DNA of 7,361 nucleotides from Treponema sp. (GCA_031277045.1 JAISLX010000163.1:1-7361); one strand, 5' to 3'; shown: positions 1-6,649, counted from the stretch's first letter. Notes: a model not told the origin generated them from the sequence alone. Numbers and translations: made by a program.

Positions 1-2399
1 ATCGCCGGGGAACTCCGCTTGATCCAGCCGGAGGCCCCGTAATACGAGTTGTTGTAGAGTACCAGGGCCCGGTCGTCCCAATTCCGGTTGGAGTAGGCGA
101 ACACGTTTTCGTTTACCTGCCCCTCGGAACTGTAAAAGTCGTAGAGGCGGAAAGCGGCGCTACCAGAAAAGATGTGCCGCTTCTTCATCAGGGGGAAGAT
201 CTCCCGCTCGTGCCGGTCCACCAGGTACCCATCGGGCCGCTCGTCCCGGTAGGCCCGGCGGTACTCCATGCCGTACTTTTCCTCAAAACCCTCGATTTGC
301 CCGTGGCCGAACATGGGGAGCCCCGGCATGGTCACCAGGAGGGTGCAGATGCCAAAGTATTTGTCCCCCTTGCCAAACTGGGCCACGGCGGTATCCTCGT
401 CGGGGTTGTTCATAAAATTCACAAAGCGTTTCAGGATCTCCGGGTCAAACTCCAGGGTGTTCTTGATGGTGGCCCGGTATTTGCCGTTCTCCTCGTTTTT
501 CAGCATGTTCATAAAGGCGGAGTTGTAGACCCGGTGCATCCCCAGGGTCCGCACAAAGTAGCCTTCCATCATCCAAAAGGCCTCCGCCAGCAGCAGCGTG
601 TGGGGGGCCTCCGCGGCGCAGCGGTCCACCACCTCCCGCCAGAACTCGCTGGGGATCCGGCGGTTGAATTCCTCGTTGGAGATAGCGTGTTCCGCCCGGC
701 TGGCAATGTCCCCGCCCCGGCCCGGCTCAGGGTACCAGAGCCGCTGGATATGGCGCTTGGCAAGGGTCATGGCGGCGTCAAAACGGACAATTGAAAACTG
801 CCGGCATACCCCGACAATCGTGCGGATTACCGCTTCCCTGGCCTCGGGGTTCAAAAAGTCGATCTGGGCGGTGTCGTTCCAGGGCATGGAGGTCCCGTCG
901 TTGCCGTGGTAGATGTAGCGCGTCTCCCCCGTGCGGTTATCGGTCCGCTTAAATACCACCGCCGCGTCGGTGCGGTCAAAGTAGTGTTCCTCAATCTGGA
1001 TGGTCACGTCGTCCCGGCCCGAAAGGTTTCCACAATTGTAGTTGTAGCCGGGAAAGGGGGGATATGAAAGCTGGAGAAAGCGGCCGGGATGCTCGATAAC
1101 CCAGCGGGAATCGATGCCCGTATGGTTGGGAACCATGTCGGAACCCAGGCGAATCCCCCGGCGGAAGCAGCGTTCCCGCAGGTTCGCCAGGGCATCCCAG
1201 CCCCCCAGTTCCGCGGCAATGTCGTAATCGTAAAGGCTGTAGGCGCTGGCCGCCGCGTCAGGATTGCCGGTCCACTGCTTGATAGCCCGGCTGGCGTTGC
1301 TGCGCTCCCACAAGCCGATAAGCCACAGGCCCGTAAAACCCCGGCGGGCCAGTTCATCCAGTTCCTCATCGGGGATCTGGTCCAGCCGGCTGATCTCCCG
1401 GCCGTATTTTTTTGAAAGCTGGTAAAGCCATACCAGGGTGCTTTTGGCCATCAGCACGGTCCGGGGCATCCACTCCTGATCGGGGCTGAATTTTTCGTAC
1501 TCGTCCAGCCCGCCATAGGTGGGTACCTGGGTGGGACCGGGCCCCCCAAAGAAGGGCTTTTCCTCTTCCCGCATCACGTCCAGAGTGGTCAGGAGCCGGG
1601 CCATAAATTTCCCCAGCAAAAGGCCCCAGCGGCTCCGCATGTACTCAAGCTGCCCGGCAAGGGAATCCGGGCTTGCCAGGGCGGGGGCCCGCAGCAGGTC
1701 CCACAAGTTCATTCCGTCAGGACCAAAGGCGGGCAGCAGGGCCAGGTGGTTTTTAATTTCCTCAATGGCCTCGGGGTACACGGTGGACCGCTCAAGATCG
1801 CCGTCATCAAACAGGAAAAGGAAGGGTTTAAAGGCGGGGTTCAGGTTCGCCAGGGCCAGGAGCAGAATCTCCTCCAGGGCAAGAGCCCGGCAATCTTCGC
1901 CCCCTTCGCGGCCCTTCAACCAGGAATCGACCGTGGTTTTTCCCGCGTAAACCGCCTGGGGCGGAAACTGCCCGCTAAAAGCGTGGAGCAGTCCCTCGGT
2001 TTTCCCCCGGCTTAGTTTTTCGTTCAGCCGTTCCAGGGCCGTGTCAAACACGTCAGGCTGAACCTGTTCCCGGTACAGGGCCACCATGTAGTGGAGAATC
2101 TCGTCAATCAGCCCCATCGCGTGGAGCTGCCCCGCCCTGATGTAACGATCCGGGCGGCCGGGATCGATTTTCGCGTTGAACTTTGCCGTTAGCTTCCGGA
2201 CCTCCCGCAGGTCAATCAGCGCGACATTCCCCGTTAGGGAAAATAGCCGGCTTTCCAGGCTGTACTCGTCCCGTACTTCCCGGCGAATGTGGAATTCCAT
2301 TACCGCCGTCCGCGCGGCCGCACGGAGTCCCTGCGCGCCGGAACAGGAGCCGGCCCCCTCCCGCTCGAATTTTGACAAAAAAATGTGAAAACGTTTCAT
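1..2399 (-). CDS. GH13 alpha-amylase-superfamily enzyme, C-terminus cut by window edge
   Basis: Continuous minus-strand frame of 799 codons that runs off the left edge, so the C-terminus is missing. It probably acts on alpha-glucans (hydrolase or glucosyl/maltosyl transferase). Residues 1 to about 310 form a mostly helical N-terminal region I cannot assign. The (beta/alpha)8 barrel begins near residue 312. GH13 motifs are visible: region I DMVPNH (421-426); region II VRFDAAM with nucleophile D541; region III LLLAEAFW with acid/base E606; region IV FMNNPD (662-667) with stabiliser D667. Region IV usually reads NHD, but here the His is Pro (P666), so substrate specificity may differ from classical amylases. 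No signal peptide is seen, so the enzyme is probably cytoplasmic. The ATG at 2399 has a GGGGG stretch as a weak ribosome binding site. An ATG at 2300 (MEFHIRREV) is an alternative, because the family-like sequence seems to begin there. GH13 membership is firm; the exact activity is unknown. Confidence 0.9.
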   Translation of the reverse strand, partial: MKRFHIFLSKFEREGAGSCSGAQGLRAAARTAVMEFHIRREVRDEYSLESRLFSLTGNVALIDLREVRKLTAKFNAKIDPGRPDRYIRAGQLHAMGLIDEILHYMVALYREQVQPDVFDTALERLNEKLSRGKTEGLLHAFSGQFPPQAVYAGKTTVDSWLKGREGGEDCRALALEEILLLALANLNPAFKPFLFLFDDGDLERSTVYPEAIEEIKNHLALLPAFGPDGMNLWDLLRAPALASPDSLAGQLEYMRSRWGLLLGKFMARLLTTLDVMREEEKPFFGGPGPTQVPTYGGLDEYEKFSPDQEWMPRTVLMAKSTLVWLYQLSKKYGREISRLDQIPDEELDELARRGFTGLWLIGLWERSNASRAIKQWTGNPDAAASAYSLYDYDIAAELGGWDALANLRERCFRRGIRLGSDMVPNHTGIDSRWVIEHPGRFLQLSYPPFPGYNYNCGNLSGRDDVTIQIEEHYFDRTDAAVVFKRTDNRTGETRYIYHGNDGTSMPWNDTAQIDFLNPEAREAVIRTIVGVCRQFSIVRFDAAMTLAKRHIQRLWYPEPGRGGDIASRAEHAISNEEFNRRIPSEFWREVVDRCAAEAPHTLLLAEAFWMMEGYFVRTLGMHRVYNSAFMNMLKNEENGKYRATIKNTLEFDPEILKRFVNFMNNPDEDTAVAQFGKGDKYFGICTLLVTMPGLPMFGHGQIEGFEEKYGMEYRRAYRDERPDGYLVDRHEREIFPLMKKRHIFSGSAAFRLYDFYSSEGQVNENVFAYSNRNWDDRALVLYNNSYYGASGWIKRSSPA

Positions 2400-2495
2400 G
2401 TTGGCCCCCGGTTTCAGCGGCACACCGCACTTCGCGGACTTTTCGCGGAAGCCTTTTGCGGCGTCCTTCACGAAAAATCCAGTTAATGGGCTGCC

Positions 2496-2524
2496 TTGAC
2501 AGTCTGCGGAGTATAAATATTCAC
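2496..2524 (+). promoter_or_regulatory. Possible sigma70-type promoter overlapping the palindrome
   Basis: A consensus -35 box TTGACA lies at 2496-2501. The best -10 at a usual distance is TATTCA at 2518-2523 (16-bp spacer), which is a poor match. The -10 and start site would fall inside the inverted repeat at 2511-2542, the layout of a repressor-controlled promoter. The only element it could serve nearby is the terminated stretch ending at 2637, or proA by read-through. Inference from boxes only. Confidence 0.35.
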
Positions 2525-2542
2525 AAACGTGAATATTTATAC
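2511..2542. promoter_or_regulatory. Perfect 14-bp inverted repeat, probable operator
   Basis: The arms GTATAAATATTCAC (2511-2524) and GTGAATATTTATAC (2529-2542) are exact reverse complements separated by AAAC. The element is AT-rich in GC-rich surroundings. There is no T-run after it on either strand, so it is unlikely to be a terminator. Each arm resembles an ArgR-type ARG box (TGAAT, four A/T, ATTCA). The right one reads TGAATATTTATACA, one mismatch from that core, and the left one has two. The two box centres are about 20 bp apart. A dimeric regulator such as ArgR or another symmetric repressor is plausible; the identity is inferred. Confidence 0.6.
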
Positions 2543-2637
2543 AATTTTGCGCCAAAGCGCGGCAAACCGTCCGTTCGATGCTATTCGCGTATCGTTAGAT
2601 TTTCCTCAAAACCGGAAGTTTTGAGGAAGCTTTTTTT
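2525..2637 (+). ncRNA. Candidate small RNA or attenuated leader
   Basis: Sequence between a possible plus-strand promoter (TTGACA at 2496) and a clear plus-strand terminator ending at 2637 would give a transcript of roughly 110 nt. No convincing ORF explains the terminator. A GTG-started frame at 2529 has no ribosome binding site and reads through the terminator stem. The transcript could be an independent small RNA, or the attenuated front end of a long proA leader. Position and signals are the only evidence; there is no match to a known RNA family that I recognise. Confidence 0.3.
2602..2637 (+). terminator. Rho-independent terminator, plus strand
   Basis: An 11-bp perfect stem, TTCCTCAAAAC (2602-2612) with GTTTTGAGGAA (2618-2628), closes a 5-nt loop (CGGAA). 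GC and seven T residues (2631-2637) follow it on the plus strand. The minus strand lacks a T-run after the stem, so the orientation is clear. No plus-strand gene lies upstream in the window, so it must end a short non-coding transcript or act as an attenuator. Confidence 0.75.
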
Positions 2638-2801
2638 AGTATAGCACAAGAAAAGCGTTACCGGGGAACATTGCGGGGCCGGCGCGTATACGCGGTAATG
2701 CCGCCGCGGGCGGGGAAAGACCGGGGACAAAACGCCTGTGCCGGGCACGCTTGCTTTGCGCCCGTCACAACCGGCACGACGCTGCGGCCGGAAGGTGATA
2801 A

Positions 2802-2830
2802 TTGTCATTTGCGTTACGCGGGGGTAGTAT
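2802..2830 (+). promoter_or_regulatory. Promoter candidate for proA
   Basis: TTGTCA (2802-2807) and TAGTAT (2825-2830) are separated by exactly 17 bp, matching 5/6 and 4/6 of the sigma70 consensus. The predicted start near 2837 leaves a leader of about 105 nt before the proA ATG at 2943. It lies downstream of the terminator at 2602-2637, so proA could be transcribed independently of it. Confidence 0.45.
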
Positions 2831-2880
2831 CACGGTGTCCTGCCCGCCCTGCCGTAAGGCGGGGTTGTGTCCGTGGTTTT

Positions 2881-2928
2881 TTGACGCTTGTCGTTTGGGG
2901 GTTGAGGTTTCCCAACGGCCCTCGTCAA
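2881..2928 (+). promoter_or_regulatory. Two-part hairpin in the proA leader
   Basis: Outer arms TTGACG (2881-2886) and CGTCAA (2923-2928) enclose an inner stem, CGTTTGGG (2892-2899) with CCCAACG (2911-2917), which has one bulged T. The outer stem ends two bases before the AAGGAG ribosome binding site. The position suggests possible control of translation, but the stem is modest and no covariation can be judged from one sequence. Confidence 0.3.
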
Positions 2929-2942
2929 GAAAGGAGTGTCGT

Positions 2943-4205
2943 ATGTCCCTTGGCCCTGTTTTTTATTCGCTCAGGGAGGCCCAGCAGCTTCTGGCCCCGC
3001 AGACCCGGCAGCAAAAAGACCGGGCGCTTGCGGGGGCGGCGGAGGCAATCGGCAAAAACCGTTCCGCTATTCTGGAGGCGAACAGCCGCGACATTGTTGC
3101 GGCTCAGGCGGCCGGCATGAAGGAAGCCCTGCTTGACCGTCTTCTTCTGAACGAGGGGCGGATCGATTCGATTATCGCGGGAATAGAAACGGTGATCCGG
3201 CTTGAGGACCCCGTGGGCAGGATCAGGGCGGGCTGGACCAGGCCCAACGGCCTGCTGATTGAGCAGGTAACGGTCCCGCTGGGGGTGGCGGCAATTATCT
3301 ACGAATCCCGGCCCAACGTTACCGCGGACGCCTTCAGCCTTGCCTACAAGGCGGGCTGCGCCATATTACTGCGGGGCTCATCGTCGGCGCTGCAATCCAA
3401 CCGGGCCCTGGTGCGGGCCATTAGGGAGGGGCTGGCGGAGGCCGGGGGGATTCCCGGCGCGGCGGCCCTGGCGGAATCCGGCGGACGGGACGAGGTGGAC
3501 GAGATTCTGGGCGCGAGGGGCTTTATCGACGTGGTTCTGCCACGGGGCGGCCGGGATCTGATCCGCCGGGTGGTGGATCAGGCGCGGGTGCCGGTCATTG
3601 AAACCGGGGAGGGGAACTGCCACATCTACGTGGACCAGGGCGCGGACATGGCCGGGGCGGTGGACATTATCGAAAACGCCAAGATGCAGAAACCCGGCGC
3701 CTGTAACGCCGTAGAAACGCTGCTGGTCCACCGGGGCGCCCTCCCCGTCCTGATGCCCCTCCTGGCCGCCCGGCTTGCGGGCAGGGCCGAACTCCGCTGC
3801 GACGGACCTTCGCGGGCGGCGATAGGCGATCCCGTTCCCGGCGGCCTTGCGCTTAGGGACGCTGTTGAGGGGGACTGGGCCGAAGAATTTCTTGACTACA
3901 TTCTGGCGGTTAAAACGGTGGATTCCGTGGCGCAGGCCATCGATCACATCAACGTTTACGGCACCAAACACTCGGAGGCTATTCTGACAAACGACCTGGG
4001 AGCCGCGGAGGAATTCCGCCGCCGGGTGGACGCGGCCTGCGTCTACGTCAACGCCTCCACCCGTTTTACCGACGGGGGGGAATTTGGCTTTGGCGCGGAA
4101 CTTGGGATCAGCACCCAGAAATTCCACGCGCGGGGCCCCATGGGCCCGGAAGCCCTGACCACCACCAAGTACCTGATCTCCGGCATGGGGCAGATCCGAT
4201 CGTAA
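2943..4205 (+). CDS. proA: Glutamate-5-semialdehyde dehydrogenase (gamma-glutamyl phosphate reductase)
   Basis: Cytoplasmic second enzyme of proline synthesis. It reduces gamma-glutamyl phosphate (made by ProB) to glutamate-5-semialdehyde with NADPH. The 420-aa length is close to the usual size of about 417. It has the aldehyde-dehydrogenase fold of ProA: ESRPNVTADAF (121-131), LLRGSSSALQSN (142-153; the family usually reads RGGSEA), the catalytic Cys C254 in KPGACNAVETLLVH (250-263) and the family's C-terminal block FGFGAELGISTQKFHARGPMG (381-401). The ATG at 2943 is chosen because AAGGAG (2931-2936) sits 6 nt upstream and the ProA homology begins there; the open frame extends upstream to 2802 only as GC-rich read-through. 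No proB is adjacent, so this appears to be a single-gene unit. It converges on the DUF1848 gene with a 14-bp gap. Confidence 0.96.
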   Translation: MSLGPVFYSLREAQQLLAPQTRQQKDRALAGAAEAIGKNRSAILEANSRDIVAAQAAGMKEALLDRLLLNEGRIDSIIAGIETVIRLEDPVGRIRAGWTRPNGLLIEQVTVPLGVAAIIYESRPNVTADAFSLAYKAGCAILLRGSSSALQSNRALVRAIREGLAEAGGIPGAAALAESGGRDEVDEILGARGFIDVVLPRGGRDLIRRVVDQARVPVIETGEGNCHIYVDQGADMAGAVDIIENAKMQKPGACNAVETLLVHRGALPVLMPLLAARLAGRAELRCDGPSRAAIGDPVPGGLALRDAVEGDWAEEFLDYILAVKTVDSVAQAIDHINVYGTKHSEAILTNDLGAAEEFRRRVDAACVYVNASTRFTDGGEFGFGAELGISTQKFHARGPMGPEALTTTKYLISGMGQIRS

Positions 4206-4219
4206 GGGCCCGGCAGCTG

Positions 4220-5179
4220 TCAGCGGCCCGGTTCCCGCCGCAGGTTGTCCCATTGTGGGTCGTTCTGTTGCGGGTTGTCCTGCCGCAGGTCTACAAGCTT
4301 GACGGTGTCGTTAGCCGCGTCAACGCTGTCGCACAGGAGGGGGGAATCCCTGTCGTAAGCGCCCCCTTTTTTTCCGCGCCCAGCGTAGCAGTACACGCAG
4401 GTATGGCGGCAGGTGCTGTAGGCGCCAATATCCCTGCTTTGAACGCACCGGCAGCCCGCCCGCTGGGACGGATCCTTCCGGTACTCCCGCCGGACGCCCG
4501 TGATCCGCGTGATTAGTTCCCCGTCCACGCAGGCGTTACGCTGAATGCCATATTCGGCCAGGTCTATTTTTTCGCAGCAGGCGGCAATCGTTATGCGCGA
4601 GGGGAGCGCGTCCAGGGCCCGGCAAATTTGCCCCGCCAGCGATTCAATGTGCTGCGGCTGCAGTTCCGTAATGCCGTAGCGCCGCATGGCGTCCGCAAGG
4701 AACCTGTACCCGTCAACAAAACTGATAACGCATTTTTCCGTATGGCCGCACAGTTGTTCCGCCATGCCGCAGAATCTGTCCACATGAAAACTAACGGGGT
4801 ATCTGTCGTTGATGATAACGGGATCGTAGCGCCAGACAACCCTGTCCCTGCCGATCCGCTCCGAAAGGCGAATAAAGGTATCGGTTATGCCCCGCTTGTC
4901 CAGGTTTTGCTCAAGGTCCTTTTCGTAGGGCGTTATGGTAAACTGAAAGTAGTACGCATAGCCAAGTTCGTCTATGCTGTCCAGATACTTCATAAAGGGC
5001 GCGGGGTTTTTTGTCCAGAAGACAATGCAATCAACGCAGGCGGGGTTAAACGTAAAGCGGGTGATCTGCCGGGTGTTCACCGGGTTCCGGGCCGCCACAT
5101 CGCCGCAGCGCAGGCGCTCCAAAAACCACTCGCCAAAAAAAGCGGGAATGTCGGTCCTTCTGCTTGCGGAAAATATCAA
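4220..5179 (-). CDS. DUF1848 family protein with C-terminal radical-SAM-like cysteine cluster
   Basis: A 319-aa protein of unknown function. The N-terminus MIFSASRRTDIPAFFGEWF is the typical start of the DUF1848 family, and FWTKNP (54-59) and WRYDP (116-120) also look conserved. Near the C-terminus are C243, C245, C257, C261 and C264. The last three form CX3CX2C (257-264), the spacing of radical-SAM [4Fe-4S] sites, but at the wrong end of the protein compared with standard radical-SAM enzymes. This suggests an iron-sulphur or redox role, which is inference. The start is TTG at 5179: an in-frame TAA lies 9 nt upstream, so no longer start exists, and AGGA (5190-5193) is a reasonable ribosome binding site 10 nt away. 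The C-terminal tail (about 295-315) is a degenerate pentapeptide repeat outside the conserved fold. The gene stands alone, convergent with proA. Confidence 0.85.
   Translation of the reverse strand: MIFSASRRTDIPAFFGEWFLERLRCGDVAARNPVNTRQITRFTFNPACVDCIVFWTKNPAPFMKYLDSIDELGYAYYFQFTITPYEKDLEQNLDKRGITDTFIRLSERIGRDRVVWRYDPVIINDRYPVSFHVDRFCGMAEQLCGHTEKCVISFVDGYRFLADAMRRYGITELQPQHIESLAGQICRALDALPSRITIAACCEKIDLAEYGIQRNACVDGELITRITGVRREYRKDPSQRAGCRCVQSRDIGAYSTCRHTCVYCYAGRGKKGGAYDRDSPLLCDSVDAANDTVKLVDLRQDNPQQNDPQWDNLRREPGR
4239..4298. repeat. Degenerate 15-bp tandem repeat, four units
   Basis: Four diverged 15-bp units start at 4239, 4254, 4269 and 4284, for example CGCAGGTTGTCCCAT and TGCGGGTTGTCCTGC. 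They lie in frame in the 3' end of the DUF1848 gene and encode pentapeptides VDLRQ, DNPQQ, NDPQW and DNLRR on the minus strand. This looks like slippage-derived growth of the C-terminal tail. Confidence 0.55.
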
Positions 5180-5231
5180 AGCCGGTTAGTCCTGAAACGG
5201 CCAGCAGTTTGCCGCGCTTCGCACATAATCT

Positions 5232-5256
5232 AAAAAACCGGCTGAAGCCGATTTTT
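5232..5256 (-). terminator. Rho-independent terminator of the MBL gene pair
   Basis: On the minus strand the stem AAAAATCGGC pairs with GCCGGTTTTT around a TTCA loop, with one T-G wobble, and ends in a T-run. It starts about 30 nt after the stop codon of the downstream MBL gene (5285). The A-run on the other side may give some terminator function on the plus strand too. Confidence 0.65.
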
Positions 5257-5284
5257 CCCCTGCAAGCTGCCAAAAAACGCCTGT

Positions 5285-6043
5285 CTACCCTTGTTTATGA
5301 GGGATCCAGGCGGGGTCCATTGTAACAAACTCGGCGATACGAACCCTCGGCAAGGTAGCAAGATTTGTCTCCTTTTCATGGGATAGGCTGGTCTTTCCGC
5401 AATGGGAAGGATAGATTTCCCAATCCCCCGGCAGATCCCTGAGCCGTTTCAGGGAAGCCAGCAACAAACCCGAAGAGCCTCCGATATTACCGGGATCCCC
5501 CACAGTCTGATGGCCCAGAAGTCCTCCCGTAAAGAGTATCTGCCTTCCGGATTTATCCCGGACCGCCAGGGTTACGGCCCCGGAGCATGCCCCTGGGGTA
5601 TGAAATACTTCAATGGCCAGGTCATCAAGGACAAAGAGGCTTCCTTCATCATAAGCCATGTACCCGCCGGTGTAAAGCGATGGTAACCGGACACCCAGGC
5701 TGTTCCATGCTTCTTCCAGGTAATCGGATAAAAATCTTTGCTCGCCGGTATGGAGGAAGAACGGTACCTTTATCGTTTTTGCCAGTTCGCCAGCATAATA
5801 AAGGTGATTAAATCGACCGTCAGTAAAAAAGACATAACGTATATTATATCCTTCTTTCTTGAGCAGGGGAAGAAGATCGTCCATCCTGACCGAGGCATTA
5901 ACCAGAATACTGCCTTGTTCCTTTCCAACCAAAAGATACGAAACCGTTGGTAAAATTCTGGCAAAAGGTTCATGGTAGCGCACTTTCAATTTTTCAGCAT
6001 CAAAGGGTATGTCTTTAAGGGCCGGAAGTTCAATAATTTTCAT
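5285..6043 (-). CDS. Metallo-beta-lactamase-fold protein lacking most metal ligands
   Basis: A 252-aa MBL-fold protein, the downstream member of a tandem pair. The fold is recognised by alignment to its neighbour and to glyoxalase-II-like hydrolases, but the metal site is largely gone. HxHx(D/E)H is replaced by DGRFNH (75-80), the PGH histidine by Ala (A152 in HTPGACSG), and the bridging Asp of FSGD by Gly (G174 in FTGG). Only H80 and H214 (YPSHC) remain. Normal zinc or iron hydrolase activity is therefore unlikely; a binding or regulatory role, or decay, is possible. The ORF itself is intact. The ATG at 6043 is chosen because AAAGGAG ends 7 nt before it; a longer TTG start (6067) would overlap the upstream gene and include this site. 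It lies 13 nt after the upstream MBL stop, so the two were one operon. Confidence 0.8.
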   Translation of the reverse strand: MKIIELPALKDIPFDAEKLKVRYHEPFARILPTVSYLLVGKEQGSILVNASVRMDDLLPLLKKEGYNIRYVFFTDGRFNHLYYAGELAKTIKVPFFLHTGEQRFLSDYLEEAWNSLGVRLPSLYTGGYMAYDEGSLFVLDDLAIEVFHTPGACSGAVTLAVRDKSGRQILFTGGLLGHQTVGDPGNIGGSSGLLLASLKRLRDLPGDWEIYPSHCGKTSLSHEKETNLATLPRVRIAEFVTMDPAWIPHKQG

Positions 6044-6056
6044 GAACTGTCTCCTT

Positions 6057-6605
6057 TCACGAATCAAGATTTATGGAATGGGAAAGATAAACGCAAGGCA
6101 ACCGGTAAAGGTTGTTTTTCTTTTCATGGTCCAAAGATGTGACAGTCCAGTGTGCAGGGTAAACATTGTACTCTCCCTCAATGGCAACGGTCCTTTTTAA
6201 TGTTTCAAGCATATCCTCCCGATTGGCATAGGGAATATTGTGGTGTCCGATGGCATTATGGGACAAAACATCTCCGGAAAAAATGGCGTTTCCCGCCATA
6301 TAATAAACCGAACCGGGAGAATGACCGGGAGCATGAAACACGGTTATTTTCACTTCGTCCAAAAGTATTTCATCACCGTGATTCACTTCGTTGATTTTTC
6401 CAACATAGGGTTCATAGCCCAAAACGCCAACAAATTCCGTAAAATTCGCACGGTTGTCTGTCAGGGAAGGCTTATCCAGGGTATGTATATATGCCTCTGC
6501 GCCGGAACGTTCCACGAGCTCTTTTAAGGCGAATATATGCTCAAAATGAGCATGAGTTATCAAAATCTTCGCAAGAGAAAGTTTTTGTTCCCTGAGAAAG
6601 GCCAA
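6057..6605 (-). pseudogene. MBL-fold hydrolase, 5'-truncated at the IS-derived palindrome
   Basis: Glyoxalase-II-like MBL domain. Using the open frame that starts at TTG 6704, the motifs are HAHFEH (51-56; the usual Asp is Glu), H128 in HAPGHSPG, D145 in FSGD and H185 in YPAHW. The C-terminal TSLDHEKKNN matches TSLSHEKETN of the neighbour, so the two genes are paralogues. Native sequence begins near AFLREQ (about 6602). The first beta strands normally found before the HxHxDH motif, probably 35-50 residues, are absent. Upstream of 6605 the frame runs through the 47-bp palindrome and then out of frame through the ABC remnant to TTG 6704 (215 aa in total), with no credible start site. It is most likely a broken gene; translation as a chimera cannot be excluded. 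Confidence 0.75.
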
Positions 6606-6649
6606 TAGACTTGTGAGATAACCAACCGGGTTATCGAACAAGTCCAATA
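6603..6649. mobile_element. 47-bp palindrome of two facing IS terminal repeats (MITE-like remnant)
   Basis: The left arm starts CAATAGACTTGT (6603) and ends GATAACC (6623). The right arm is the imperfect reverse complement, GGTTATC (6629) to ACAAGTCCAATA (6649). The loop is AACCG, and most base pairs match. Both arms match the end of the IS-like element at 7243-7263 (CAATAGACTTGTTCGCTAAC), with the outer ends facing outwards. It therefore looks like an IS reduced to its two terminal repeats. The ABC gene is broken at its right edge and the MBL gene at its left edge. It supplies the TAA (6631-6633) that ends the ABC reading frame. Confidence 0.65.

Larger units (their letters stand above)
2400..2942. 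other. Regulatory intergenic region between the GH13 gene and proA
   Basis: About 540 bp between two divergent genes with no convincing protein-coding frame. From left to right it holds the GH13 gene's upstream sequence, a TTGACA box next to a perfect inverted repeat (2511-2542), a plus-strand intrinsic terminator (2602-2637), a GC-rich stretch where I see nothing (about 2640-2800), a promoter candidate for proA (2802-2830) and a leader hairpin (2881-2928). ORFs here have no recognisable protein, poor start sites and arginine/proline-rich translations typical of GC-rich noise. The AT-rich palindrome and terminator stand out against the GC-rich surroundings. Confidence 0.7.

Noticed and set aside
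174..2015. Several open frames on the plus strand opposite the GH13 gene
   Set aside because: They are antisense shadows of a GC-rich gene. Their translations have no recognisable motifs, whereas the minus-strand frame carries all four GH13 motif regions without interruption.
2581..2808. Small minus-strand ORF in the intergenic region
   Set aside because: It has no ribosome binding site, no recognisable sequence, and it crosses the terminator stem at 2602-2637.
2802..2942. Upstream extension of proA to a start at 2802
   Set aside because: ProA homology begins at the ATG at 2943, which has AAGGAG 6 nt upstream. The extension overlaps the promoter candidate and looks like non-coding GC-rich read-through.
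4206..4229. GGGCC/GGCCC hairpin after the proA stop as a terminator
   Set aside because: It is only a 5-bp stem with a long loop and no T-run on either strand, and it lies partly in DUF1848 coding sequence.
3378..4253. Long minus-strand frame of 291 codons antisense to proA
   Set aside because: It mirrors proA codon structure, shows no domain, and would overlap the end of the DUF1848 gene. The plus-strand ProA is unambiguous.
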